Notes under the pieces: generated by a model
What the model was told of the DNA's origin: nothing
The model's input: the letters and a program-made list of their open reading frames with translations, nothing else
Databases searched by the model: none
Shown here: piece after piece, positions 9,448-16,410 of the stretch
How positions within the stretch are numbered: position 1 is the stretch's first letter
How the letters are laid out: each line of letters opens with the position of its first letter
Translations under genes and position numbers: made by a program
Assembly (NCBI GenBank): GCA_900766585.1
Contig: CAAFVV010000052.1
Location: forward strand, 1 to 33,242
Direction: 5' to 3'
From: Clostridia bacterium
Lineage (GTDB): Bacteria > Bacillota > Clostridia > Oscillospirales > Acutalibacteraceae
DNA length: 33,242 nucleotides

Positions 9448-9477
9448 TTGACTGCACGCAGCGTGCAGTTTTACGCT
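9448..9477 (+). promoter_or_regulatory. MerR-type promoter with palindromic operator
   Basis: TTGACT (9448-9453) and TACGCT (9472-9477) are separated by 18 bases, longer than the usual 17 as in many MerR-activated promoters. The spacer region holds the dyad ACTGCACGCAGCGTGCAGT (9451-9469), complementary around a central A. This is the position expected for a MerR-family operator, so the downstream regulator probably controls its own gene. Confidence 0.75.
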
Positions 9478-9491
9478 GAAACGGGGGCAGA

Positions 9492-9836
9492 ATGATGCAG
9501 GAAAAATTAACCATGTCGCTGCGCGAGCTGTGCGCGGCAGTCGGCGTGTCGCGGCGGGCGGTACAGGGATATGAGTCCCACGGACTGTCGGCACCGACGG
9601 GAAAGACAAAAATGGGCTACCTTTACTACGACGCGGCGGCTCAGGCGCGGGTACAGCAGATCCGTCAGTACCAGAAATACGGGTTTCAGATCAGCGAGGT
9701 GGCGCTGCTTCTTGACGCACCGCCCGATCTGCTGCGCGAAAAGCTGGAGGAAAAGCTTGCGGTACTGGTACACAGACAGCAGGAAACCGACGGAATCATC
9801 GCCGAATTGCAACGGGATATCGCGCGCCTGAAATAA
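9492..9836 (+). CDS. MerR-family transcriptional regulator
   Basis: The 114-residue protein has an N-terminal winged helix-turn-helix of MerR type (LRELCAAVGVSRRAVQGYE, then GYLYYD and IRQYQKYGFQISEVALLL) and a C-terminal coiled coil (about residues 78-113) for dimerisation. It has no cysteines and no long effector domain, so metal sensing is unlikely and the inducer cannot be guessed. A G-rich site at 9483-9487 precedes two consecutive ATGs (9492, 9495); either could start. The promoter contains a matching palindrome, so autoregulation is likely. A lipoprotein gene starts 53 bp downstream with no terminator between, so it is a likely co-regulated partner. Confidence 0.85.
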   Translation: MMQEKLTMSLRELCAAVGVSRRAVQGYESHGLSAPTGKTKMGYLYYDAAAQARVQQIRQYQKYGFQISEVALLLDAPPDLLREKLEEKLAVLVHRQQETDGIIAELQRDIARLK

Positions 9837-9889
9837 CGGTTTTTCCGGAGTGTCATTTCTGTCTTATCAAAAAAATGGAGGAGATATTC

Positions 9890-10381
9890 ATGAAGAAACC
9901 CTTAGCCACCCTGTTAGTTGTTCTTATGGCGATCGGACTTGCGGCGTGCAAGCCCGTTTCGGTGCCGCCGGATGACGACCCATCGGAAACTCCCGTGTCC
10001 GCAGAGCAGGAGCAGACACCATCCGCCGCCGAAGAGCCGTCAGAGGACGACGGGGAAGACAGCTCTGCAGCCCGCACCACCGAAAAAGAGGAAAAGCCGA
10101 CGCAGCCCGCCCGCGCGAACGGCGTATCGCCCGAATTTAAGGAGGCCATGGACGCCTATGAGGCGTTTTTTGACGAGTACATCGCCTTCATGGACAAATA
10201 CGAGCAGGCGGGCAGCCCCGTCAGCATGCTGACGGATTATCTCGCCTTTCTGCAGAAATACGCGGACACCATGCAGAAGTTTGAAGAGATCGACACCGAC
10301 TCCCTGCCCGACGCGGATGCCGCCTACTACATAGAAGTACAGCTGCGCGTCGCCAAAAAGCTGGCGGATGCCGCCGAATAA
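9890..10381 (+). CDS. Small acidic lipoprotein (possible DUF6591-like)
   Basis: The 163-residue precursor has a lipoprotein signal peptide ending IGLAAC, with lipidated Cys20. A Pro/Glu/Asp/Ser-rich linker (about residues 22-75) leads to a helical, acidic domain (about 78-163: VSPEFKEAMDAYEAFFDEYI, then MTDYLAFLQKYADTMQKF-type helices). The helical part resembles the DUF6591-type domain of clostridial lipoproteins, by recollection only. The start at 9890 follows TGGAGGAG; an in-frame ATG at 9875 lies before that site. It is displayed on the outer face of the membrane. It probably shares the MerR transcript. The function is not known. Confidence 0.8.
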   Translation: MKKPLATLLVVLMAIGLAACKPVSVPPDDDPSETPVSAEQEQTPSAAEEPSEDDGEDSSAARTTEKEEKPTQPARANGVSPEFKEAMDAYEAFFDEYIAFMDKYEQAGSPVSMLTDYLAFLQKYADTMQKFEEIDTDSLPDADAAYYIEVQLRVAKKLADAAE

Positions 10382-10387
10382 GAAAAA

Positions 10388-10435
10388 GCGCCCCGCCGGA
10401 CGCCGGTACATAGTACCGGCAGCCCGACGGGGCGC
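10388..10435. terminator. Terminator between lipoprotein and groEL, mainly for groEL
   Basis: A long hairpin has outer arms GCGCCCCG and CGGGGCGC and inner arms GCCGGTAC and GTACCGGC around ATA. On the minus strand it is followed by TTTTTCTT, so it works best for groEL. On the + strand the T-run is weak. A second hairpin (10457-10491, TTAAGCCG and CGGCTTAA) overlaps the groEL stop codon. Confidence 0.85.
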
Positions 10436-10487
10436 CGTCTGTCTGTTGCGGGGAATTTAAGCCGTTAGCAGCCCTCTGCGCTGCGGC

Positions 10488-12116
10488 TTAATACATGCCG
10501 CCCATGTCCGGAGCGGCGGGAGCAGCCGGTGCGGGCGGCTCCTTCTTGTCCGCGACCAGCGACTCGGTGGTCAGCACCATGGACGCCACGGACGCAGCGT
10601 TCTGCAGCGCGGAACGCGTCACCTTGGTCGGATCGACGATGCCCGCCGTGAACATATCGACATACTCCTCTTTCGCAAAGTCAAAGCCGTAGTTGACCTT
10701 ACCGGCGGAGCGGATCTTGTCGATGATCACGCTGCCCTCGAGACCGGCGTTGACCGCGATCTGGCGCACCGGCTCCTCAAGCGCTTTCAGCACGATGCGG
10801 ACACCGGTCTTTTCGTCGCCCTCAGCGGAATCCAGCAGGGGCAGCAGCACCTCGGAGGCGTTGATGAGCGCCACGCCGCCGCCGGCGACCAGGCCCTCCT
10901 CCACAGCCGCCTTCGTGGCAGCCAGAGCGTCCTCAATACGCAGCTTCTTCTCCTTCATCTCGACCTCGGTCGCGGCGCCGACCTTGATGACGGCAACGCC
11001 GCCCGCCAGCTTCGCGAGCCGCTCCTGCAGCTTCTCGCGGTCGAAATCGGAGGTGGTGGACTCGATCTGCGCACGGATCTGCGCCACGCGCGCTTTGATC
11101 TGCCCGGCATCGCCGGCGCCGTCCACGATGATGGTGTTCTCCTTCTGCACCTTGACCTGACGCGCACGGCCGAGCATGTCGATCGTGGTCTCCTTCAGCT
11201 CAAGTCCCAGCTCCTCGGAGATGACCTGACCGCCGGTCAGAATGGCGATATCCTGCAGCATCTCCTTGCGGCGGTCGCCGAAGCCCGGCGCCTTGACGGC
11301 GACGCAGGTGAACGTGCCGCGCAGCTTGTTGACAATCAAGGTGGAGAGCGCCTCGCCCTCGACATCCTCGGCAATGATCAGCAGCTTCTTGCCCGCCTGC
11401 AGGATCTGCTCGAGCAGCGGCAGAATGTCCTGAATGTTGGAAATCTTCTTATCGGTGATCAGCAGGTACGCGTCATCGAGCACCGCTTCCATCTTATCGG
11501 TATCCGTCACCATGTAGGGGGTGATATAGCCGCGGTCAAACTGCATGCCCTCGACAACCTCGGAGTAAGTCTCCGCCGTCTTGGACTCCTCGACCGTGAT
11601 CACACCGTCCGCAGACACCTTCTCCATCGCCTCGGCGATCAGCTTGCCGATGGTGGCGTCGCCGGCGGAGATCGTCGCCGCAGAGGCGATATCGTCCGCG
11701 CCGCTGACCTTCTTGGAGTTGGCATGTACGCGCTCCACGACCGCGTCGACTGCTTTCTGGATGCCCTTTTTCACGACCATGGGGTTCGCGCCCGCCGCGA
11801 CATTCTTCATGCCCTCGCGGATCAGCGCCTGCGCCAGCAGGGTCGCCGTCGTCGTGCCGTCGCCCGCCACATCGTTCGTCTTGGTGGAAACTTCCTTCAC
11901 GAGCTGTGCGCCCATGTTCTCAAATGCATCGTCCAGCTCGATCTCCTTCGCGATCGTCACGCCGTCGTTCGTGATCAGCGGAGCGCCGAATTTGCGGTCG
12001 AGCACCACATTGCGGCCCTTCGGCCCAAGCGTAATTTTCACGGTGTTCGCCAGCTGATCCACACCGGACTGCAGCGCCTTGCGCGCCTCTTCGCCGTAAA
12101 TGATCTGTTTAGACAT
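10488..12116 (-). CDS. groEL: Chaperonin GroEL (Hsp60)
   Basis: The 542-residue subunit forms the double-ring ATP-driven folding chamber that works with GroES. Recognisable elements are KITLGPKGRNVVLD, the ATPase loop NDVAGDGTTTATLLAQ with Asp86, KAPGFGDRRKEML, VAGGGVALI, and the flexible tail ending GGMY. Length matches the family. A good site (AAGGAGGG) precedes the ATG. It lies 18 bp downstream of groES and shares its promoter and CIRCE operator. No second copy is in the window. Confidence 0.98.
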   Translation of the reverse strand: MSKQIIYGEEARKALQSGVDQLANTVKITLGPKGRNVVLDRKFGAPLITNDGVTIAKEIELDDAFENMGAQLVKEVSTKTNDVAGDGTTTATLLAQALIREGMKNVAAGANPMVVKKGIQKAVDAVVERVHANSKKVSGADDIASAATISAGDATIGKLIAEAMEKVSADGVITVEESKTAETYSEVVEGMQFDRGYITPYMVTDTDKMEAVLDDAYLLITDKKISNIQDILPLLEQILQAGKKLLIIAEDVEGEALSTLIVNKLRGTFTCVAVKAPGFGDRRKEMLQDIAILTGGQVISEELGLELKETTIDMLGRARQVKVQKENTIIVDGAGDAGQIKARVAQIRAQIESTTSDFDREKLQERLAKLAGGVAVIKVGAATEVEMKEKKLRIEDALAATKAAVEEGLVAGGGVALINASEVLLPLLDSAEGDEKTGVRIVLKALEEPVRQIAVNAGLEGSVIIDKIRSAGKVNYGFDFAKEEYVDMFTAGIVDPTKVTRSALQNAASVASMVLTTESLVADKKEPPAPAAPAAPDMGGMY

Positions 12117-12134
12117 AATCTATCCCTCCTTGAA

Positions 12135-12419
12135 TTATTCCACAATAGCCAGAATATCGTCCTGGCGCAGGATGGTGTATTCCACGCCGTCCACCTTGAC
12201 CTCGGTGCCGGCATATTTGGAAATCAGCACACGGTCGCCCGTTTTGACGTGCATCGTGATCTCCTTGCCGTCCACGACGCCGCCGGGGCCGACAGCCACG
12301 ATCTCCGCGACCTGCGGCTTCTCCTTCGCCGAGCCGGCGAGAATAATCCCGCTCTTCGTCGTCTCTTCCGCCTCTACCATTTTGATGACCACACGGTCAG
12401 CCAAAGGTTTGATCTGCAT
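12135..12419 (-). CDS. groES: Co-chaperonin GroES (Hsp10)
   Basis: The 94-residue protein caps the GroEL ring as a heptamer. It starts MQIKPLADRVVIK and contains the mobile loop (EETTKSGIILAGSAKEKPQ), GPGGVVDG and the ending YTILRQDDILAIVE, all typical. I chose the start at 12419 because GGAGG lies just upstream and the product aligns with the usual 94-95 residues; a further upstream in-frame ATG falls in the CIRCE leader. It is the first gene of the groESL operon. Confidence 0.97.
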   Translation of the reverse strand: MQIKPLADRVVIKMVEAEETTKSGIILAGSAKEKPQVAEIVAVGPGGVVDGKEITMHVKTGDRVLISKYAGTEVKVDGVEYTILRQDDILAIVE

Positions 12420-12451
12420 ACTATATCCTCCGTTCGTTTTGTTGATCAGGT

Positions 12452-12478
12452 TTAGCACTCATCATTCCCGAGTGCTAA
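12452..12478 (-). promoter_or_regulatory. CIRCE operator (HrcA binding site)
   Basis: TTAGCACTC (12452-12460), nine bases, then GAGTGCTAA (12470-12478) match the CIRCE consensus exactly. It sits at the predicted transcription start of groESL, so HrcA would block initiation until heat or misfolding stress. hrcA itself is not in the window. Confidence 0.97.
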
Positions 12479-12483
12479 ACTAT

Positions 12484-12511
12484 ATTGTAGCCGTTTTTTC
12501 GGAAAAATCAA
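12484..12511 (-). promoter_or_regulatory. groESL promoter
   Basis: On the minus strand TTGATT (12506-12511), a 16-base spacer and TACAAT (12484-12489) form a vegetative-type promoter immediately upstream of CIRCE. Confidence 0.8.
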
Positions 12512-12537
12512 GACCCTTTTCCGTTTTTTACAAATTC

Positions 12538-13479
12538 TTAACATTCGGCAGCGGCCGCGGGAACGGGAGCCGGCGCTGCAGCGGCGGGCACAACAAAGCG
12601 AAACGCCTTTTCCGCCAGCTCAAACACGATATGGGTGTCCGTAAAGCACTCGCCGTCCGCCGTCACCACCGTCGGCTCGTCGCAGAACACCTGCATCCGC
12701 GTGCCGCGGAAATGCTGCACGATCGGCATGGACAGATGCGTACCGGCGCGGTAGCGCTTCAGAAAACCGGGAATCCTCGGGCGCGTGATACAGTCGACCA
12801 GCACAAAGTCCAAAAGCCCGTCGTCGGGCTGCGCCGTCGGGGCGGCGTGGTAGCCGCCGCCGTAATACTGCCCGCTCGCGGCAAGCGAGAACAGGTAGAC
12901 CCCCTCGCGGGTGATCTCCCCCTCCGGCGTGTCCATGACCACCCGCTGGCGGCGGCCGAAGCGGTGGCAGAACACATCCAGCACCGCAAGCTGATATGCC
13001 ATCGGGCCGGAGACGAGCGGCAGGTGCTTATACCGCGTCATTTTATACGCCACATTGGCATCCATGCCCATGGCGCAGATGTTCAGCGCCAGATAATCGC
13101 CGCAGCGGATGCCGTCCACCTCCCGCACCGTGCCGCCGATCAGGCGGGGCAGGTCGTGAAACGCCTCCTCCTCGCCGAAGCTGCGTATGTAGTCGTTGGC
13201 AGAGCCGCAGGGGATTGCCGTCAGCTCCGCGTGCGCGCAGCCGCGCAGTCCCGCCGCCGTCTCAATCAGCGTGCCGTCGCCGCCGCAGGCATAAAACCGC
13301 GTCGGCACCCCCTCGGCACAGCACTGCCGGACAAATGCCGTCGCCTCTCCGGGCGCCGTGGTCTCATGCAGCAGATAGTCGGCGGGATGGGCGGCAAAAT
13401 ACGCCTTGACGCGCGGAACCAGATCAAGCGCGCGGTGATGCTTGCCCGCGGCGGGATTGAGAATAAATACATGACGCAT
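12538..13479 (-). CDS. Diacylglycerol kinase family lipid kinase
   Basis: The 313-residue protein has the DAGK catalytic fold: an N-terminal FILNPAAGK phosphate-binding start, the nucleotide motif GGDGT at residues 66-70, and IPCGSANDYIRSFG. The C-terminal beta domain includes GGGYHAAPTAQPDDGLLDFVLV. Relatives (DgkB, YegS, BmrU) phosphorylate diacylglycerol or related lipids using ATP at the membrane face; the exact substrate cannot be read here. The last 25 residues are Ala/Pro-rich and probably disordered. It starts 30 bp after the THUMP methyltransferase stop, so the two are probably one transcript. I see no terminator before groES, so read-through into groESL is possible. Confidence 0.88.
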   Translation of the reverse strand: MRHVFILNPAAGKHHRALDLVPRVKAYFAAHPADYLLHETTAPGEATAFVRQCCAEGVPTRFYACGGDGTLIETAAGLRGCAHAELTAIPCGSANDYIRSFGEEEAFHDLPRLIGGTVREVDGIRCGDYLALNICAMGMDANVAYKMTRYKHLPLVSGPMAYQLAVLDVFCHRFGRRQRVVMDTPEGEITREGVYLFSLAASGQYYGGGYHAAPTAQPDDGLLDFVLVDCITRPRIPGFLKRYRAGTHLSMPIVQHFRGTRMQVFCDEPTVVTADGECFTDTHIVFELAEKAFRFVVPAAAAPAPVPAAAAEC

Positions 13480-13509
13480 AGATTATCTGTCCTTTTCCGT
13501 TTATTCCGT

Positions 13510-14619
13510 TTATTTAAAATACATGTACAGCTGGCATTTGAGCATACCGTTATACAGCTTGCGGCGCTTGTCTGCCGGATGACCGAAGCAGGTCTCAAAC
13601 TCCTCATCCGGGCTGATAACCGCGCGGCTCCAATGCGGCACCGCCGGCATCACCCGCCCCATGATGCGGTACAGTTCGCGTGCGCCCTCCACATCCAGCA
13701 TGCGCTCACCGTAGGGCGGGTTGCACAGCACGACGCCCCCGTCGCCCGGGTAGCGGAACGTGCGCACATCCCGCACCTCGGCGGTGACACACTCGCCGAC
13801 CCCGGCTTTGACGGCGTTTTCGCGGGTCAGCGCCACGCAGGCGGGATCAATATCGCCGCCGATGGCGGAAAAGGGGATATCGCGGCATTCGAGATCGCGG
13901 GCGCGGCGGCGCTCCGTCTGCCACACCGTTTCGGGAATCGTCTGCCACGCCATGGCAGCAAATTTGCGGCGGATGCCCGGCGCGATCCGCTTGGCGGAAA
14001 GCGCCGCCTCGATCAGCAGCGTTCCCGAGCCGCAGCAGGGGTCGCAGCAGATCGACGCCTTCCGCGCGCGGGTGAGATCCACAATCGCCGCCGCCAACGT
14101 CTCCTTGATCGGCGCGCCGCCCGCCTTTTCACGATAGCCGCGCTTGTGCAGTCCCGCGCCGCTGGTGTCAATCAGCAGGCTCACCTCGTTTTTGAGGATC
14201 GTAAACTGAATCTGCACGAGCGGCCCCGTCTCCTCAAACCAGCTGATCCCGTATACGTCCTTCAGCCGCTCGACCACGGCTTTTTTGATAATGGACTGGC
14301 AGTCGGGAATGCTGTGCAGATCGGAATTGAGCGACCAGCCCTTAACCGGAAAGCGGTCGGTCCTGCCGATCCACCGCTCCCACGGCAGCTCCCGCACCCC
14401 TTCAAACAGTTCCTCAAAGCTGTGCGCCGCAAAGCTGCCCATAAAGATCTGGATGCGCTCCGCACAGCGCGACTGGATGTTGGCGCGCGCCAGCATCGCC
14501 GCATCGCCCGAAAACCGCACTCTGCCGTTTTCCGGACGGACATTGTCCGCTCCCATGCGTCTAAGCTCGTCCCCCACGATCCCCTCAATGCCGAACAGGC
14601 ATGGTGCGCATAATTCCAT
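13510..14619 (-). CDS. THUMP-domain class I rRNA methyltransferase (RlmL-like)
   Basis: The product (369 residues) is a SAM-dependent guanine-N2-type RNA methyltransferase. The N-terminal ferredoxin-like and THUMP domains cover about residues 1-155. HKRGYR (158-163) marks the linker. The Rossmann domain has the SAM loop DPCCGSGTLLIEAAL (193-207) and the catalytic NPPYGER (300-306). This architecture matches Bacillus YpsC and the N-terminal half of E. coli RlmL, which modify 23S rRNA; the exact base is inferred from family only. Two adjacent ATGs exist (14622, 14619); the second is better spaced from the GGGGGAG at 14626-14632. It is the first gene of a two-gene operon with the lipid kinase. 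Confidence 0.9.
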   Translation of the reverse strand: MELCAPCLFGIEGIVGDELRRMGADNVRPENGRVRFSGDAAMLARANIQSRCAERIQIFMGSFAAHSFEELFEGVRELPWERWIGRTDRFPVKGWSLNSDLHSIPDCQSIIKKAVVERLKDVYGISWFEETGPLVQIQFTILKNEVSLLIDTSGAGLHKRGYREKAGGAPIKETLAAAIVDLTRARKASICCDPCCGSGTLLIEAALSAKRIAPGIRRKFAAMAWQTIPETVWQTERRRARDLECRDIPFSAIGGDIDPACVALTRENAVKAGVGECVTAEVRDVRTFRYPGDGGVVLCNPPYGERMLDVEGARELYRIMGRVMPAVPHWSRAVISPDEEFETCFGHPADKRRKLYNGMLKCQLYMYFK

Positions 14620-14695
14620 CATGATCTCCCCCGGTTTGCCGTTCTCCGACCGCCTGCCGTGTATATTTCGGCGCGCAGTCGGGCATATATGTATC

Positions 14696-14724
14696 AGTAT
14701 ACCGCATCCGGCGGCATATTTCTA
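14696..14724 (-). promoter_or_regulatory. Promoter for methyltransferase-lipid kinase operon
   Basis: On the minus strand TAGAAA (14719-14724), a 17-base spacer and TATACT (14696-14701). The -10 is good and the -35 is modest. Confidence 0.55.
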
Positions 14725-14775
14725 CCCCCAAAATGCTCCTTCGACCGAAAAATTCGAAAAAATTCATTTTGGGTC

Positions 14776-14804
14776 TTGACAAGCGGCGGCAAATGTTGTA
14801 TGAT
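14776..14804 (+). promoter_or_regulatory. tRNA operon promoter
   Basis: A perfect -35 TTGACA (14776-14781), exactly 17 bases, and TATGAT (14799-14804). The first tRNA begins 31 bases downstream. This is the kind of near-consensus promoter expected for stable RNA. Confidence 0.9.
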
Positions 14805-14835
14805 AGGCAAGCGGTCGAAAAAACCGTGTAGATGT

Positions 14836-14911
14836 GCACCATTAGCTCAGTTGGTAGAGCACCTGACTCTTAATCAGGGTGTCCCGGGTTCGAGCCCCTG
14901 ATGGTGCACCA
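14836..14911 (+). tRNA. tRNA-Lys (anticodon CTT)
   Basis: Seven-base acceptor arms GCACCAT and ATGGTGC pair perfectly. The anticodon stem CCTGA/TCAGG encloses the loop CTCTTAA, giving anticodon CTT for AAG. The T arm contains GGTTCGAGCCC-type sequence, and CCA is encoded at 14909-14911. The length is 76 nt. It is the first of three tRNAs on one transcript. Confidence 0.97.
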
Positions 14912-14914
14912 TAC

Positions 14915-14990
14915 GGCCCGTTGGTCAAGTGGCCTAAGACTCCGGCCTCTCACGCCGGCAACAGCGGTTCGAATCCGCTACGGGTCACCA
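14915..14990 (+). tRNA. tRNA-Glu (anticodon CTC)
   Basis: Acceptor arms GGCCCGT and ACGGGTC pair with one G-U. The anticodon stem CCGGC/GCCGG encloses CTCTCAC, giving anticodon CTC for GAG. The T loop is GGTTCGAATCC, and CCA is encoded at 14988-14990. It starts three bases after tRNA-Lys, so the pair must be cut apart from one precursor. Confidence 0.96.
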
Positions 14991-15046
14991 CAGCGCACCG
15001 GCGCAGGGTTAACCTGCGTCGGTTCCCCTCTCCGGAGGGGATACAT
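14991..15046 (+). repeat. Two small hairpins in the tRNA spacer
   Basis: The spacer between tRNA-Glu and tRNA-Asn can form two stems: CGCAGG pairing with CCTGCG, and CCCCTC (loop TCCG) pairing with GAGGGG. Neither has a T-run, so they may guide precursor processing rather than terminate. Confidence 0.55.
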
Positions 15047-15122
15047 TGCTCCTTAGCTCAGTCGGTAGAGCGCATGACTGTTAATCATGATGTCGTCAGT
15101 TCGAGCCTGACAGGAGCAGCCA
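15047..15122 (+). tRNA. tRNA-Asn (anticodon GTT)
   Basis: Acceptor arms TGCTCCT and AGGAGCA are perfect, with discriminator G. The anticodon stem CATGA/TCATG encloses CTGTTAA, giving anticodon GTT for AAC/AAU. CCA is encoded at 15120-15122. It is the last tRNA of the cluster, directly before the terminator, and borders an AT-rich patch downstream. Confidence 0.97.
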
Positions 15123-15127
15123 AGCGT

Positions 15128-15167
15128 AGTGGTCTGTAAGTCTTTTCTTACAGACCGCTATTTTTTT
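15128..15167 (+). terminator. Terminator of the tRNA operon
   Basis: The arms AGTGGTCTGTAAG (15128-15140) and CTTACAGACCGCT (15147-15159) pair with one G-U around a 6-base loop, followed by seven T residues. Confidence 0.93.
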
Positions 15168-15187
15168 GTCTGCAGTGGTGTGAAGGG

Positions 15188-15216
15188 TTGAAAAATTCAC
15201 AGGGGTATGTTATTGT
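15188..15216 (+). promoter_or_regulatory. Promoter of the S51 peptidase-like gene
   Basis: TTGAAA (15188-15193), a 17-base spacer and TATTGT (15211-15216). It lies just after the tRNA terminator, so the gene has its own start of transcription. Confidence 0.6.
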
Positions 15217-15287
15217 TAAAGAGTTAATGGAAAACGAAATTAAAAGATACACAATTCGTGTTTTGCCAGTGAGAAAGGAGTGGCGGA

Positions 15288-15953
15288 ATGATCAACATTT
15301 TACTTGAAGGATACGACATCGATTCGCCATGGCTTTGTACCGACTTAAAAAAATATATTTTACCAAGTCATTCCGTGGCAGTCGTGGCATTTTCTTTCAG
15401 AGACACTTGCAGATCCGCGAGTGACTGGGATTCCCTGTATAGCATGGAAAATGGGGTATATTATGACGGTATCACTCGAGGTTTTGCCTTCTATGGCATT
15501 TCAAAAGATAAAATCTGCTTTGTAAATTATTTTAAGGATACCAAAGAATCCGCCGCAGAAAAAATCAGTAAAGCTGATATTATCTGCTTTCCTGGTGGCT
15601 TGCCTGACAGAATGATGGACCGTATCAAAGAGTTTGCTCTGGTTGATATTTTGATGCACCACAATGGAATTGTGATGGGGTATAGTGCCGGAGCGGTCAT
15701 TCAACTTGCAGAGTACCATTTATCTCCCGACAACGATTATCCTGCGTTCGGGTATTATGAGGGACTTCCTTATCTGAAAGATTTTTACCTGGAAGTGCAC
15801 TACGAAGGAACACGAGAACAGGATGAGTCAATCAGACGCGTGATCAGCGAACGAGGGAAAACCGTATATGCAACTGCCATGCAATCCGGTGCTATTCTTG
15901 TGGATGACGGAAATATCAGATTGCTTGGTGATGTAAAACGGTTTGATTTGTAA
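15288..15953 (+). CDS. Peptidase S51 (peptidase E)-like protein
   Basis: The 221-residue cytoplasmic protein has the class I glutamine amidotransferase-like fold of family S51: ADIICFPGGLPDRMM (about 96-110), the nucleophile elbow GYSAGA with Ser133, and a His at 171 in EVHYEG. Family members include peptidase E (cleaves Asp-X dipeptides) and cyanophycinase; without more context the substrate is open. AAGGAG precedes the ATG. The gene is clearly richer in A/T (about 40 percent GC by sampled lines) than its neighbours, uses different codons, and sits directly after a tRNA cluster with its own promoter and terminator. This fits horizontal acquisition, but no flanking repeat or integrase is visible. 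Confidence 0.85.
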   Translation: MINILLEGYDIDSPWLCTDLKKYILPSHSVAVVAFSFRDTCRSASDWDSLYSMENGVYYDGITRGFAFYGISKDKICFVNYFKDTKESAAEKISKADIICFPGGLPDRMMDRIKEFALVDILMHHNGIVMGYSAGAVIQLAEYHLSPDNDYPAFGYYEGLPYLKDFYLEVHYEGTREQDESIRRVISERGKTVYATAMQSGAILVDDGNIRLLGDVKRFDL

Positions 15954-16153
15954 TAATCAAAAAGCTTACCGCAGAAAAGAAATAACGACATGGCTCTACG
16001 GTGTATTTTCTCGGCAATCATTCATATCCGATTTGCAGAGACTGCTGGATAAATGCATATTTTGCGAGCTTATATCCGCACTAAAAAGTACTTATCGTCC
16101 GACACACTCTCGAAAACAGCCTAAAAAACGAGATTTTGTCGTACACACACACG

Positions 16154-16187
16154 AAAAAGCACTTGGCATAAAGCTAGGTGCTTTTTT
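16154..16187 (+). terminator. Terminator after S51 patch
   Basis: The arms AAAAAGCACTTGGC and GCTAGGTGCTTTTT pair over 14 positions with two G-U pairs around an ATAAA loop. The right arm runs into a T tract. It may work in both directions. Confidence 0.85.
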
Positions 16188-16346
16188 CTGTTTTATGTCC
16201 GCCCGCGGCGGGGAATATCGTCCGCGGCAGAGATTCCCGCCGCAGCGGCCGGGCAGCCGCACGGCGGAAAGGCCGTTTTCGGGGCTGCCGGATACCGCTT
16301 TTTTCGGTAAACCGCCCGGTCTCGCTTCCTCCCTGTACGAAATGAT

Positions 16347-16375
16347 TTGACAAATCGGTAAATATATGATACACT
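16347..16375 (+). promoter_or_regulatory. Promoter of DUF4349 lipoprotein gene
   Basis: A perfect -35 TTGACA (16347-16352), 17 bases, then TACACT (16370-16375) preceded by TGA, an extended -10. Confidence 0.75.
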
Positions 16376-16410
16376 TTTTCTGTAAATTTTTATCAGAACG
16401 GAGTGAGTGT

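Larger units (their letters stand above)
15954..16410. other. Non-coding region between S51 gene and DUF4349 lipoprotein
   Basis: The first part (to about 16190) keeps the low GC of the S51 gene and ends in a terminator at 16154-16187. After about 16200 the GC content jumps to the local norm, and the segment 16204-16250 can pair imperfectly with itself (GCGGCGGGGAAT against ATTCCCGCCGC). A promoter follows at 16347-16375. Open frames here lack ribosome binding sites and recognisable products, so I call no gene. Confidence 0.65.

Noticed and set aside
12491..12530. Hairpin CGGAAAA / TTTTCCG upstream of groES as a terminator for the lipid kinase
   Set aside because: The T run is on the wrong strand for the minus-strand gene, and the stem overlaps the groES -35.
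12100..14613. Long open frame on the + strand opposite groES, lipid kinase and methyltransferase
   Set aside because: It crosses three well-supported minus-strand genes and their promoters, has no ribosome binding site and no recognisable domain.
15047..16200. Direct repeat of the tRNA-Asn 3' end downstream, which would prove an integration site
   Set aside because: I looked for the T-arm and acceptor sequence in the AT-rich patch and found no copy.
15943..16350. 135-codon frame after the S51 gene
   Set aside because: It runs through a terminator hairpin and a composition break, lacks a ribosome binding site and resembles nothing known.
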